Part shown: positions 17,614-26,596 of the stretch, one piece after another
Numbering within the stretch: the first letter of the stretch is position 1
Layout of the letters: the number at the start of each line of letters is the position of its first letter
From: an uncultured Desulfobacterales bacterium
GTDB taxonomy: Bacteria > Desulfobacterota > Desulfobulbia > Desulfobulbales > Desulfocapsaceae
Assembly (NCBI GenBank): GCA_937915545.1
Contig: CALGIJ010000017.1
Span: 62,001-126,000, forward strand
DNA length: 64,000 nucleotides
Direction: 5' to 3'
The notes under the pieces: generated by a model
What the model saw: the letters and a program-made list of their open reading frames with translations, nothing else
The model's database searches: none
Told to the model about the DNA's origin: nothing
Position numbers and translations under genes: made by a program

Positions 17614-18582
17614 TTATTCCCGAATGGTCAATTTCTTGGTCTTGGCGTTCCAGCTGTAGCCGGAGCCGAGCCAGATGGCCTCGATGGTCTCGATATCGAT
17701 GTCGATGCCCTGGAGATCACGGTAGCGGTCGTGTACGGCAAGGATCTCGTCGTCGCTGATGGTGTTGTCGCCATCGCTGTCGGCCCAGTGGTGGTTGCCG
17801 AGACTGATCGACTGATTGCCGCCGATGGTCTCGGGCAGGGTGACGTCGCCGCTGACGGAGACGCTCCCGGAGAACGTGTAGCTGTCACTGTTCCCGGCGG
17901 CAAGGGTGACGAGATAGGCAAAAGTGGTAGGACCACTGACCTTCTTCAGCCACTTGACGGTATCTTTTTTCGTGGCCCCACCGGAGCTTTCCGGGGAGAT
18001 CTTGACGACGGTTGCATTGGCGGGGAGATTTTCCTTGATGATCAGGGTCATCGGCTGGCTGTCGCTGATGCCCGAGACGCGAATCAGCACTGGGAAGGGC
18101 TGGCCGGCGATACAGTGCCGGGGAAGCTCCCGTTCGGCAAAAAGTTGAGGCTTGCCGGCGCCGCCGAGCAACAACCAGCCGACCGGGACCGCCACCGCCA
18201 GGGCGAGGCCGGCAAGCAGGAGCAGCAGTTTTCGTCTCGCAGGGGAGGGATTTCCTGGCGCGGCCAGAGGAGGGGAGGGCGGAACGCTGTCGATGGGGGT
18301 GGCGGAAGGGCTATCAAGGCTGGTGCCGCCCTTGTCGTCACCCTCTTCGCAAAGCAACAGCTCCTCGAGGTCGACGTTGAGGGCCTCGGCAAGCTTGAGG
18401 CCATTTTCCTTCTTGATGGTCGGGTATTTTTTGTTCTCCCAGCGGGAGATGGTGTCGGTGGTCACCTGGACCGCCGTGGCCAGGTAGAGTTGTGTGAGAC
18501 CCTGCGTTTCTCGCAGATACTTGATCTTCGCCCCGTCGACTTTGACCATCGTCATCGGGCCGGAAATGGGGTGCTCGTTCAT
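17614..18582 (-). CDS. membrane-spanning XRE-type HTH regulator with external beta domain and EF-hand-like motif
   Basis: A 322-residue protein. Residues 15-77 are a classical XRE helix-turn-helix (IKYLRETQGLTQLYLA, then TTDTISRWEN). A Ser/Pro-rich linker (84-115) leads to one membrane helix (118-140, LLLLLAGLALAVAVPVGWLLL). The external part has a beta-rich domain (about 150-262) and then DSDGDNTISDDE (268-279), which fits an EF-hand/dockerin calcium loop with ligands at positions 1, 3, 5, 7, 9 and 12. Topology predicts cytoplasmic DNA binding and periplasmic sensing in one chain. ATGs at 18582, 18555 and 18549 are all possible. The related secreted protein follows immediately. Confidence 0.82.
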   Translation of the reverse strand: MNEHPISGPMTMVKVDGAKIKYLRETQGLTQLYLATAVQVTTDTISRWENKKYPTIKKENGLKLAEALNVDLEELLLCEEGDDKGGTSLDSPSATPIDSVPPSPPLAAPGNPSPARRKLLLLLAGLALAVAVPVGWLLLGGAGKPQLFAERELPRHCIAGQPFPVLIRVSGISDSQPMTLIIKENLPANATVVKISPESSGGATKKDTVKWLKKVSGPTTFAYLVTLAAGNSDSYTFSGSVSVSGDVTLPETIGGNQSISLGNHHWADSDGDNTISDDEILAVHDRYRDLQGIDIDIETIEAIWLGSGYSWNAKTKKLTIRE

Positions 18583-18615
18583 CGCGAATGGCGGTGCGAA
18601 GGATAGCTGACGCTA

Positions 18616-18638
18616 CCTCCCGCCGCAGTTGCGGGAGG
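18616..18638. repeat. perfect 8-base inverted repeat between the RNase and HTH genes
   Basis: CCTCCCGC (18616-18623) and GCGGGAGG (18631-18638) are separated by 7 bases. It lies 34-56 bases before the HTH regulator's first ATG and has no T-run on the minus strand, so it is more likely an mRNA-processing hairpin or operator than a terminator. Confidence 0.4.
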
Positions 18639-18705
18639 GGTCGAAAGGGTCCTGCCATTTTCCTTATACCAGGTTCGTGGCGGGCGCACAGCAATTTCCA
18701 CCAGG

Positions 18706-20715
18706 CTAAGCCCCCCACTCGAAGCGAACGACATTGTCGAGGGGATCCGCCTTGGCCACCAGCACCTTGACCGTCTTGTTGGGAGAGAGATTCTTCCCCC
18801 CGGCCGGCGGCAGATCGATATCCATGAGGATATCGGTCAAGAGCAGGTTGACCCGCTTCGGGCCCACCTGAATGACCAGGGCGTCGAGACTCTGCCCCTG
18901 GCGGTCGGCAAGATACTTGAGCAGCCAGTAGCGCTGGCGCTGCTGGCGGACGATCTGCACCGCGGTCAGCGTCCGCGACAGCACCGAGATGAAGTCCTTG
19001 CACATTTCGGCGTTGAAGGTCGGCACGCGGCGGCGGACGATGGAGTTGAGCTGATGCTGCATCACCAGGTCGAGCAGGCGGCGGATGGGCGAGGTGACTG
19101 TGGTATAGTGGGAAACCCCCAGTCCGCTGTGCGACTTGGCCTCGGTGGACAACTCCCCGCGCGGCAGGCTCTTGCGCTGCAGGGTATTTTGGAAGAGGTC
19201 GTCATCCTCGCCATGGACGAGGCGATGCTGCAGCGGCGGCTGCGAGCGGTACAGCCCGGGGACCATGCGGTCGGCGACGAACTTGGCGGCCTCGGCGTTG
19301 GCGAGGATCATCATCTCCGAGACGATGGTCCGTGCCGGGGTGTCGCTCTTCACCAGGCTGACATGAACCTTGCCCTGGTGGTCGATAAAAATGTTGACGT
19401 CGGGGAAGGGCAGCAACAGCGCTCCGGCGGCGAGGCGGCGCTGGCGCAGCTTGCGGCGCAGCATGTCGAGGGTGCGGATTTCCTCGTCGCTGTCGAGCAT
19501 CCTGTCGACTTCGTCATAGGTGAGGCGCCGCTTGACCCTGATGATCGAGGGCTGGATGCGCACCCGCAGCACCTCGGCCTCCGGCGAGAGCAGCACCATA
19601 AAGCTCATCGTCGCCCGTGTCTCGTCCTGGATGAGGCTGCAGATCCCCTGGGAAAGATGTCGCGGCAGCATGGGGATCTGCCCTTCGGGGAAGTAGATGG
19701 AGGTGCCGCGATGCATCGCCTCGAGAAAGAGCGGATCGCCGGGCCGCACATAATGCGCGACGTCGGAGATATGGATGCCGATGAGATAGTTGCCGTTTTC
19801 CTTCTCTACCGACAGGGCGTCGTCGAAATCGAGCGTGGTCGGGCCGTCGATGGTGATCGGCTGCAGATGGGTGAGATCGACCCGCCCCGGATCGGCGAAG
19901 AGATCGTCCTGCCCGCGGCGCAGGATGAGCTCTGCCTGCTGGCGGGCCGCCAGGGAAAAGTTGACCGGCAGGCCCTGGCGCAGCAGGGGGATGTTCTCGT
20001 TGGCCGACCACACACCTGCCTTGACGAGGAGATGAAAGGGGTCGTGGGGGCGCTGCAGGCCCGCTTCCTTGAGGATTTTTTGCGCCGTTTCCGCTTCTTT
20101 GGCTTCTCCTGTGAAAAGGTAGTAGTCGCGGAGGAGGTCGAGGATTTCCAGTTCGGTGGGCGAAAAGTCTTCTGCTGTCGCCGCGGCTTGGTGCAGACGG
20201 GCGAGAAAGCCGCCAGCGGCGGCGATGAGCAGCGCCTTCTTGTTTTCCTTTTCAAGCTGCGACTGCAGTTGTTCGACCTTTTCCGGGTCGTTGACGAGTA
20301 TCTGCCCCTCCTTGAATTTAAAGAAGAGGCGATCTTCGAAGACGCAGCGCAGCAGGGCGGAGACGTGGTCGTCATCGGCAGTGGCGCCGAAGATCAGCTC
20401 GGCGAGGAAGTCGGGCGTATAGATGCGGCTCTGCCCCTCGACAACCAGTTCCCAGATTTCGCGGAGATCGACGGTCTCCATGAGCATCCGTCGTTTTTCG
20501 GTAGTGTCGCGCAGTTTTCTGGCGAGCTGCTCGTTATCGGCGGCGAGGGCATGAGTCTGTTCGGAGCAGTGCACCACCCGGGACAAGGGAAGGAGAACTT
20601 CGCGCCCGTTCTGGTTGATGAGGCGGAGTCGTTTCTGCTGGCTTTCCATCACCATGGCGCAGACGAACCTGCCGCCATCGAGATATTCTATGAGTTTTCC
20701 CGCAATGATCATCAA
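18706..20715 (-). CDS. RNase II/RNase R family 3'-5' exoribonuclease
   Basis: A 669-residue RNB-domain enzyme that degrades RNA processively from the 3' end. The catalytic motif TIDGPTTLDFDDA keeps all four metal-binding aspartates (D290, D296, D298, D299). Other signatures are IGIHISDVAHYV, YFPEGQIPMLP, and TSPIRRLLDLVMQHQL. The N-terminal 270 residues lack an obvious pair of cold-shock domains and instead contain a long helical region. A C-terminal S1-like segment follows (about 610-669). It is closer to the divergent RNase II-like group than to typical RNase R. Start is one of two tandem ATGs (20715, 20712). Confidence 0.88.
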   Translation of the reverse strand: MMIIAGKLIEYLDGGRFVCAMVMESQQKRLRLINQNGREVLLPLSRVVHCSEQTHALAADNEQLARKLRDTTEKRRMLMETVDLREIWELVVEGQSRIYTPDFLAELIFGATADDDHVSALLRCVFEDRLFFKFKEGQILVNDPEKVEQLQSQLEKENKKALLIAAAGGFLARLHQAAATAEDFSPTELEILDLLRDYYLFTGEAKEAETAQKILKEAGLQRPHDPFHLLVKAGVWSANENIPLLRQGLPVNFSLAARQQAELILRRGQDDLFADPGRVDLTHLQPITIDGPTTLDFDDALSVEKENGNYLIGIHISDVAHYVRPGDPLFLEAMHRGTSIYFPEGQIPMLPRHLSQGICSLIQDETRATMSFMVLLSPEAEVLRVRIQPSIIRVKRRLTYDEVDRMLDSDEEIRTLDMLRRKLRQRRLAAGALLLPFPDVNIFIDHQGKVHVSLVKSDTPARTIVSEMMILANAEAAKFVADRMVPGLYRSQPPLQHRLVHGEDDDLFQNTLQRKSLPRGELSTEAKSHSGLGVSHYTTVTSPIRRLLDLVMQHQLNSIVRRRVPTFNAEMCKDFISVLSRTLTAVQIVRQQRQRYWLLKYLADRQGQSLDALVIQVGPKRVNLLLTDILMDIDLPPAGGKNLSPNKTVKVLVAKADPLDNVVRFEWGA

Positions 20716-20923
20716 CCGTGGAACCGTATAGGCAGTATCATCCGTTGTCGCCCTCTCCTTCTGCCGGAAACGGCGCAGGCAATATGGAGATGGGCAAAAG
20801 CGTTTTATAATTGTATGCTTGTCGCCATGTTCAGCTCTGGCGAATAAATGTCACACAGTATAGTGTGGAATCCAATTTTGCCCACACTTATTCTTTCTCA
20901 AAGAAAATTATTGGTCTTTCCCC

Positions 20924-21838
20924 ATGGACAACCCCTCCCCCCAGGTCAAATCCGGCATGGTGGCCATCGTCGGCCCGCCCAATGCAGGCAAATCAACCCT
21001 GCTCAACCGCTTTCTCGGCCAGAAGATCTCCATCGTCACCCCCAAGCCACAGACTACCCGTAACCGCATCGTCGGTATCGTCAACGAACCGGATTATCAA
21101 GTGGTCTTCCTCGATACGCCGGGATTGCACAACTCGCGGGAAGCGCTCAATGTTGAGATGGTGAAAATCGCCATGGACAGCCTTGCCGAAGTGGATGTGG
21201 TGCTCTTCCTCGTCGATGTCGCCCTGTCGCTCCCCGAGAAGGCTCGAGAGGAACAGCGGCAGGAAATGCTTTCCTGTCTTGGCAAGGTCTCCGGCCCGGC
21301 CATCCTCGTGCTCAACAAGGTCGACTGCGTGAACCGCGATCAGCTCCTGCCGATGATCGAGGCCTACGCCGCTCTCTTCCCCTTCGCGGCTGTCGTGCCC
21401 GTCTCGGCCTTGCGTGACGACGGCGTCGATCGCCTGCTGGCCGAGATTCTGCGCCTGCTTCCCTTCGGCCCGCGCCTCTTCCCTGAGGATATTCCCACCG
21501 ACGCCAGCGAGCGTTTTCTCTGTGGCGAAATCATCCGCGAGAAGGTCTTTCTCCTCACCGGCGCGGAGATCCCCTATGCGACGGCGGTGCTCATTGAGTC
21601 GTTCAAGGAGGACGAGGAGCGGGGGCTGGTGGTCATCCATGCCGCCATCGTCGTCGACCGGGACTCGCAGAAGGGCATCGTCATCGGCAAGGGCGGCAAG
21701 AAGCTGAAGAGCATCGGCATATCGGCACGCAGGGATATCGAAAAGCTCATTGGCCAGCGGGTGCACCTGCAACTATGGGTCAAGGTGCATCGCAAGTGGT
21801 CGGAAGACCGCGCCTTTCTCCGCGAACTCGGCTATTGA
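20924..21838 (+). CDS. era: GTPase Era
   Basis: Essential GTPase that binds the 3' end of 16S rRNA during 30S maturation. The 304 residues contain the GTPase domain (P-loop GPPNAGKST at 17-25, DTPGLH, NKVD) and the C-terminal KH domain (GIVIGKGGKKLKSIG). Length and order match Era exactly. No strong Shine-Dalgarno precedes the ATG at 20924. The 208-base gap to the divergent RNase gene contains TATAAT at 20806-20811 and a CACAC...GTGTG inverted repeat at 20853-20868, either of which may control the pair. Confidence 0.96.
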   Translation: MDNPSPQVKSGMVAIVGPPNAGKSTLLNRFLGQKISIVTPKPQTTRNRIVGIVNEPDYQVVFLDTPGLHNSREALNVEMVKIAMDSLAEVDVVLFLVDVALSLPEKAREEQRQEMLSCLGKVSGPAILVLNKVDCVNRDQLLPMIEAYAALFPFAAVVPVSALRDDGVDRLLAEILRLLPFGPRLFPEDIPTDASERFLCGEIIREKVFLLTGAEIPYATAVLIESFKEDEERGLVVIHAAIVVDRDSQKGIVIGKGGKKLKSIGISARRDIEKLIGQRVHLQLWVKVHRKWSEDRAFLRELGY

Positions 21839-21949
21839 CGTCACCAGCGGCTGGAGAGCGCGGCTTCGCCGTGAGGATACACCCACGGCAACGTCGCCCG
21901 CCCAGCCCGTGGCTTCGCCTTCGTCTCCCAGCGGGGATGCTGACGATGG

Positions 21950-23263
21950 CTAGCGCTCGTCGCGGTTATACTCGGAATAGAGGTTGAGACTCTTGAGGAT
22001 GTTGTAGGCGGTGCGCAGCTGATTGTCCTGCTGCAGCTTCTCCTCCAGCTTGGTGGCGTCCTTGTCGACCAGGGCCTTGGCCTCCTTGCGGCCGGGCAGG
22101 TGGTGGTCGAGGTCGACCTCGGTGGGCGATTTCTTGTCGACCTCGTCCTTTTCCGGGGCAATGCAGGGCACGAAAGGCACCTCGACGTCGGGCACGATTC
22201 CCTGGGCCTGGATGGATCGGTCATCCGGGGTGTAGTAGGTGGCGGTGGTCATGCGCAGGCCGGCCCCGTCGGGAAGGGGAATGATGGTCTGCACCGTGCC
22301 CTTGCCGAAGGTGCGTGTGCCGACGACGATACCGCGCTTGTGGGCCTGGATGGCGCCGGCGACGATCTCCGCGGCGCTGGCTGAGCCTTCATTGACCAGC
22401 AGCACCAGGGGGTACTGCCGTTTCTCGCCGCCGGCGTGGGCGTTGTACACCGTGTTCTGGTCTGCTTTGCGCCCCTTGGTGTAGACGATCTTGCCTTTGT
22501 CGAGGAAGAGGTCGGCGACGCTGACCGCCTGCTGCAGCAGCCCGCCGGGGTTATTGCGCAGGTCGAGAATCAGGCCGTCGATCTCCTTCTCGTTTTTCAG
22601 CTGCTGCAGCCGCGCCCTGAACTCGTTGGCGGTATGGTTCTGGAATTTGGTGATGCGCGAATAGGCATAGCCGGGTGACAGGAACTCTGCCTTGACCGAC
22701 TGTACCGGGATGACCTCGCGTTTGATCTTCATTTTTTTCGGTTCGTCCCAGCCTTCCCTGATGATGGCGATGGAAACCGAGCTGCCAGCCGGTCCGCGCA
22801 GCTTCTCGATGGCCTCGTAGGGCCCCATGTTCTTGGTTTTCTCGCCGTCGATTTCGAGGATTATATCGTTGGCCTTGAGACCGGCCTGTTCGGCCGGGGT
22901 GTCGGCAATAGGGCTGACGATGGTGAGCAAGTCGTTCTTGATGGTCACCTCGATGCCGATGCCGGTGAAAGAGCCGCGGGTTTCGTCCTGGAGGTCACGG
23001 TAGCTTTCCGGAGGCAGGTAAGAGGAGTGGGGATCGAGAGAGTAGAGCAGGCCGCGGATGGCGCCGTCGATGGCCTCCTTGGTGTTGATTTCTTCGACGT
23101 AATGCTCTTGCAGAATACTGAGGATATTTGAAAAAAGTTCAAGTTGACGATAGGTGGCCTCTTTCTCCTTCTGGGAGATTTCGGCTCGGGCGGCGAATGG
23201 CGCCTGCAGCAGGACGAGGGAACAGAGGGTGACACCGAGAAGGCAGTGTTGAGCTACACGCAT
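21950..23263 (-). CDS. ctpA: S41-family carboxy-terminal processing protease
   Basis: Periplasmic protease that cuts substrates near their C-termini; related enzymes control peptidoglycan hydrolases. The 437-residue protein has a signal peptide (LLGVTLCSLVLLQAPFAARA), an N-terminal helical region, one PDZ domain (about 100-185), and the S41 catalytic core with the serine in NEGSASAAEI and the lysine in FGKGTVQ. It is the last gene of the ftsE-ftsX-envC set on the minus strand, 24 bases after the EnvC-like gene, suggesting a joint role in cell separation. Confidence 0.92.
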   Translation of the reverse strand: MRVAQHCLLGVTLCSLVLLQAPFAARAEISQKEKEATYRQLELFSNILSILQEHYVEEINTKEAIDGAIRGLLYSLDPHSSYLPPESYRDLQDETRGSFTGIGIEVTIKNDLLTIVSPIADTPAEQAGLKANDIILEIDGEKTKNMGPYEAIEKLRGPAGSSVSIAIIREGWDEPKKMKIKREVIPVQSVKAEFLSPGYAYSRITKFQNHTANEFRARLQQLKNEKEIDGLILDLRNNPGGLLQQAVSVADLFLDKGKIVYTKGRKADQNTVYNAHAGGEKRQYPLVLLVNEGSASAAEIVAGAIQAHKRGIVVGTRTFGKGTVQTIIPLPDGAGLRMTTATYYTPDDRSIQAQGIVPDVEVPFVPCIAPEKDEVDKKSPTEVDLDHHLPGRKEAKALVDKDATKLEEKLQQDNQLRTAYNILKSLNLYSEYNRDER

Positions 23264-23287
23264 GTACGGCCTCGAGGGAGCGGAGGA

Positions 23288-24598
23288 TTATTGGCCCGAT
23301 TGCCCCTTGGGGGGAGCTTCCCCGGCAGGCTCATGGGCAGCCTTGAGCCGGTTGGGGTTGAGCCAGAGCAGGGGGTCCATGGACTGGTTCTTGTGGCGGA
23401 TCTCGAAATAAATGCCATCTTCGAAGAGGGTGGCGGTGCCCCCGATGACGCCTATGGCCTGGTCCCGCTTCACCCTCTGCCCGACTTCGACGAGGATCTT
23501 CTCGAGGCGTGCGGTGACCGTGTGATACTGCTGTCCATGGTGTATTATAACCGTATTGCCGTATCCGCGTAAGTAGCCGGCGAAGATAACCTCGCCATCG
23601 CCCACCGCCACCACCGGCGAGTTGTCGGCGGCCTGCAGCTCGATCCCCTGGGATTTGCGCACCAGCCCCAGCTTGTTGGCCTTCTCCTGCTGGAAGAGGG
23701 TGACCAGTCTGCCGTCCACCGGGGGACGCAGGTTGCCCTTGTCGGCGATGAAGCTGCGATCCTCCACCTGATCCTTGTTCTTGATGGCGACGATGGAGCG
23801 ACTCAGGGCATCGGAGGCTTGCTGCATCTCCTCCATGGCCTTCCTGTGCAAGGTATTCTGGGTGCGCACCTGGGTAAGAAGAAGGCGTTTGTCCCCCTTG
23901 GTACGCTCGAGAACCTCCTTTTCTGTCGCCGCCTGGTCGATGAAGTTCTGCAGCACCGTTTTCTCGAGGTCGAGAGCGGTCTTGGCTCGCTGGATATCGC
24001 GCATGCTCTGGCGGAAGGTCTTGATGACTTGCTGGTCGTACTTGATGAGAACGTCGAAGGCGTCGTGGAAGGTGAGCAGCTCGGGAAGGGTCTGAGTGGA
24101 GAAGGTGACGTTGAGGACGCCGATATCCCCCATGGTATAGTAGGCGGAAATGCGTTTTTTGAGGTGGTTTTCGACGGCATCCTTCTCCTTGCCGATCTTT
24201 TCCAGGGCCAGCTCCTCCTGGGAGATGAGCTCCTGTTGCTTGGCCATCTTGCCGTCGAGCTCGGCGAGCTTTTGTTCCTGAGCGGCGATTTTGCGATCGA
24301 GGTTCTCAAGCTCGGCGAGGATGTCCTGCTCCTTGGCACGGGCCTCGCTGATCTGATCTTCCTTCTGCAGGATGCCCTCCTGGAGACGGCGGATTTTGAT
24401 GCGGAAGCTGTTGATCTCCGAGCCTTCCTCCTCAGCCGTGGCATGAGTGGCAATCGCTGCCACCAGCAGGGAAGCGACAATGAGGGCGACAGCGAAGCTC
24501 CATAGGGCCTTTGGCCTTTGCGTCGCCTTGCCTGGGTATCGCCGTCCTCGGTGAGGGATTGTCGTAGGTGCCATATCGCGATCGACCCGCCGCGCCAT
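23288..24598 (-). CDS. envC: EnvC-like murein hydrolase activator (coiled coil + M23/LytM)
   Basis: A 436-residue exported protein. After a basic N-terminus and a hydrophobic signal (AVALIVASLLVAAIATHATA) come about 220 residues of coiled coil and then a LytM domain (about 310-415). The LytM part has GYGNTVIIHHG and YFEIRHKNQSMDP. Activators of this type lack full zinc ligation and switch on cell-wall amidases at the septum under FtsEX control. Whether the metal site here is active is not certain. The ATG at 24598, two bases after ftsX, is preferred. Confidence 0.88.
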   Translation of the reverse strand: MARRVDRDMAPTTIPHRGRRYPGKATQRPKALWSFAVALIVASLLVAAIATHATAEEEGSEINSFRIKIRRLQEGILQKEDQISEARAKEQDILAELENLDRKIAAQEQKLAELDGKMAKQQELISQEELALEKIGKEKDAVENHLKKRISAYYTMGDIGVLNVTFSTQTLPELLTFHDAFDVLIKYDQQVIKTFRQSMRDIQRAKTALDLEKTVLQNFIDQAATEKEVLERTKGDKRLLLTQVRTQNTLHRKAMEEMQQASDALSRSIVAIKNKDQVEDRSFIADKGNLRPPVDGRLVTLFQQEKANKLGLVRKSQGIELQAADNSPVVAVGDGEVIFAGYLRGYGNTVIIHHGQQYHTVTARLEKILVEVGQRVKRDQAIGVIGGTATLFEDGIYFEIRHKNQSMDPLLWLNPNRLKAAHEPAGEAPPKGQSGQ

Positions 24599-24600
24599 GC

Positions 24601-25488
24601 TCAGATGCGAAGGAATTTCTGCATGGTGGAATAGCTGCCCAGGGTGCAGAGGAGAATGGAGACGCAGACGATGCTCAGGCTTACCGCCGGCGGGAAGAAG
24701 GAAAACTCGAAGACGTTGAGGAAGCCGGGCCCCGAGAAACGCAGCTTGATCCACTGGAAGAGGGCATAGAGCGAGACGATGCCCAGGCTGGAGCCGACGA
24801 TGCCCTGCAGCAGGCCCTCGAGCAGGAAGGGAGTGCGGATATAATTGTTGGTCGCTCCTACCAGCTTGAGCAGCTCCAACTCGGCCTGCCGCCCGAGAAT
24901 GGTGAGGCGGATGGTGTAGGCGACCATGAAGATGGTGGTGAGGATGAGCAGTGTGCCGCTGAGCAGGACGATGATCGACAGCAGCCTGGTGAAGTGATAG
25001 AACCGCTCCACCCAGTCCTGGCCGTACTGCACCTTGAGGGTTCCCGGCAGCCGCGACAGGTAGGCGGAGAAGAGCTTGACCTGATTGAGGCTGCGCAGGT
25101 TCTTCAACGGCACCACCTCGATGGACGGCGGTAAAAAGTCCTTGGGCATGTCGTCGAGCACGTCGCGGTTCTCGCCGAGCTGGCGGGCGAAGCGTTCGTA
25201 GGCCTCGGTGCGGGAGATGAAGCGGACCTTCTCGACCTCGTCGAAGGTAGTGATCTTGTTGATCAGCTGTTGCTGCAACTCCGGCCCCGGTTCCTCCTCG
25301 AGGTAGACGATGAGGCTCAGGTCGTCACCGAGCTTCTCGCCGAAGTTGATCATATTGGTATAGATGAGGGAGAAAAAGGCGAAGATCAGCACCGAAAGAC
25401 TGACAGTGAGCAGGGTCATCAGCTGCGACCCCCAAGTCTGGCGCAGGTTTCTCCCCACCTGACGCAGGACGGTGAACCAGAAACTCAT
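24601..25488 (-). CDS. ftsX: cell-division permease FtsX
   Basis: Membrane subunit of the FtsEX complex that transmits ATP hydrolysis to EnvC-type activators. The 295 residues give an N-terminal membrane helix, a periplasmic loop (about 45-175), and three C-terminal helices with the FtsX/MacB-type segment AYTIRLTILGRQAELELLKLVGA region (about 200-225). The ATG overlaps ftsE by four bases. Confidence 0.93.
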   Translation of the reverse strand: MSFWFTVLRQVGRNLRQTWGSQLMTLLTVSLSVLIFAFFSLIYTNMINFGEKLGDDLSLIVYLEEEPGPELQQQLINKITTFDEVEKVRFISRTEAYERFARQLGENRDVLDDMPKDFLPPSIEVVPLKNLRSLNQVKLFSAYLSRLPGTLKVQYGQDWVERFYHFTRLLSIIVLLSGTLLILTTIFMVAYTIRLTILGRQAELELLKLVGATNNYIRTPFLLEGLLQGIVGSSLGIVSLYALFQWIKLRFSGPGFLNVFEFSFFPPAVSLSIVCVSILLCTLGSYSTMQKFLRI

Positions 25489-26156
25489 GGCAGGCCTCCG
25501 CTGACGGCATGCAGCCTGCCACGGCGCAGCTCCATGACGCGATGGGAGGTATGCCGATAAATGGAGTCGTCATGGGTGGCGATGACGATGGTTGCGCCGG
25601 CCTTATTGCATTTGTTGAGCAGGTTCATGACCCTCTCGGTGGTTATCGCGTCGAGGTTGCCGGTGGGCTCGTCGACGAGGATCATGGTCGGCGAGTTGGC
25701 CACTGCGCGCGCCAAGGTGACGCGCTGTTGCTCGCCACGGGAGAGCTCGCCGGTGATGGTATCGTGCTTGTCGGCGAGACCGAGCTGATCGAGGAGGTCG
25801 CGCACCCGTTTCTTGATGATCTGCGGTTTCTTGTAGGACACTTCCATGGAAATGGCAATGTTTTCGGCGGTGGTGCGGTCGGTGAGCAGCTTGAAATCCT
25901 GATAGGCGACGCCGATCTTCTGGCGCAGTCGGGCGAGGTGATAGCCGCGCAACTGGGCGATGGGCTTGCCGGAGATCTCGATCAGCCCGCCGGTCGGAGT
26001 TTCCATGCTGCACAGCAGCTTGAGCAGGGTGGTTTTGCCGGCGCCGCTCATGCCGATGACGAAAAACATCTCACCGACGCCGATTGACAAAGAGATGTCC
26101 TTGAGGGCGACAACGTCGGGAGGGTATTCCTTGGATACCTTGATCAACTCGACCAT
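25485..26156 (-). CDS. ftsE: cell-division ATP-binding protein FtsE
   Basis: ABC ATPase partner of FtsX. The sequence has Walker A GMSGAGKTTLL, the Q-loop YQDFKLL, signature LSRGEQQRV, and Walker B MILVDEPTGNLD, all typical for FtsE. I took the ATG at 26156 (MVELIKVSKEYPP), where family alignment begins; an ATG at 26189 adds 11 residues. It is the first gene of the ftsE-ftsX-envC-ctpA minus-strand set, so the promoter should lie between it and ileS. Confidence 0.93.
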   Translation of the reverse strand: MVELIKVSKEYPPDVVALKDISLSIGVGEMFFVIGMSGAGKTTLLKLLCSMETPTGGLIEISGKPIAQLRGYHLARLRQKIGVAYQDFKLLTDRTTAENIAISMEVSYKKPQIIKKRVRDLLDQLGLADKHDTITGELSRGEQQRVTLARAVANSPTMILVDEPTGNLDAITTERVMNLLNKCNKAGATIVIATHDDSIYRHTSHRVMELRRGRLHAVSGGLP

Positions 26157-26596
26157 GGTTTCCGCAGCGTTGTTCTGAGGAGTTCTCATGACTTTGATAT
26201 TTCTCGAAATAGCGGGTGGAACCAGGAGGCTTCACCGTCTTCATATAACCAATTGAATGAGCTGCGATCAATGAAATGCGAAAATCGCCGCGATAGTTGT
26301 AAGCAGATGCAAGATCCGGAAAACGATAAAGTATTTCAGGGGGAATGGCAATCGCTGTCGTCATCGTCACGACAAGATTCTTCGTCAACCAACCTGTAAC
26401 TCTCGCCACGACCCTTTTCCCCATCCCCTGGCGCCGGCCCTTGCCGAGATTAGACTTGCAACTTGCCGTGCAGTTGGTATGTTTACAGGTTTCGCAATTA
26501 TCAAGGAGAAGAACATCTACAAGGCTTGCCGCTCCGCATCCCCGCGCACTTCTCGCCGTCTCGACGCAGGCGCCGCACCACTTCAAGGAGAATGAT
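26157..26596. other. 440-base divergent regulatory region between ftsE and ileS
   Basis: No gene is convincing here. The in-frame extension upstream of ileS to 26345 is low-complexity and unlike IleS. The region should hold the ftsE promoter (minus) and the ileS promoter (plus); a candidate for the latter is at 26456-26483. I see no T-box or other recognisable riboswitch. Confidence 0.5.
26456..26483 (+). promoter_or_regulatory. candidate promoter of the ileS-lspA-fabD-bio operon
   Basis: TTGCAA (26456-26461) and TATGTT (26478-26483) are 16 bases apart, in a locally AT-rich patch about 115 bases before ileS. Confidence 0.4.

Noticed and set aside
19054..20847. 597-residue open frame antisense to the RNase gene
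   Set aside because: The opposite strand carries intact RNB catalytic motifs; this frame has none and no plausible ribosome site.
26345..26596. 84-residue N-terminal extension of IleS
   Set aside because: Not IleS-like; AAGGAG at 26585-26590 clearly serves the ATG at 26597.
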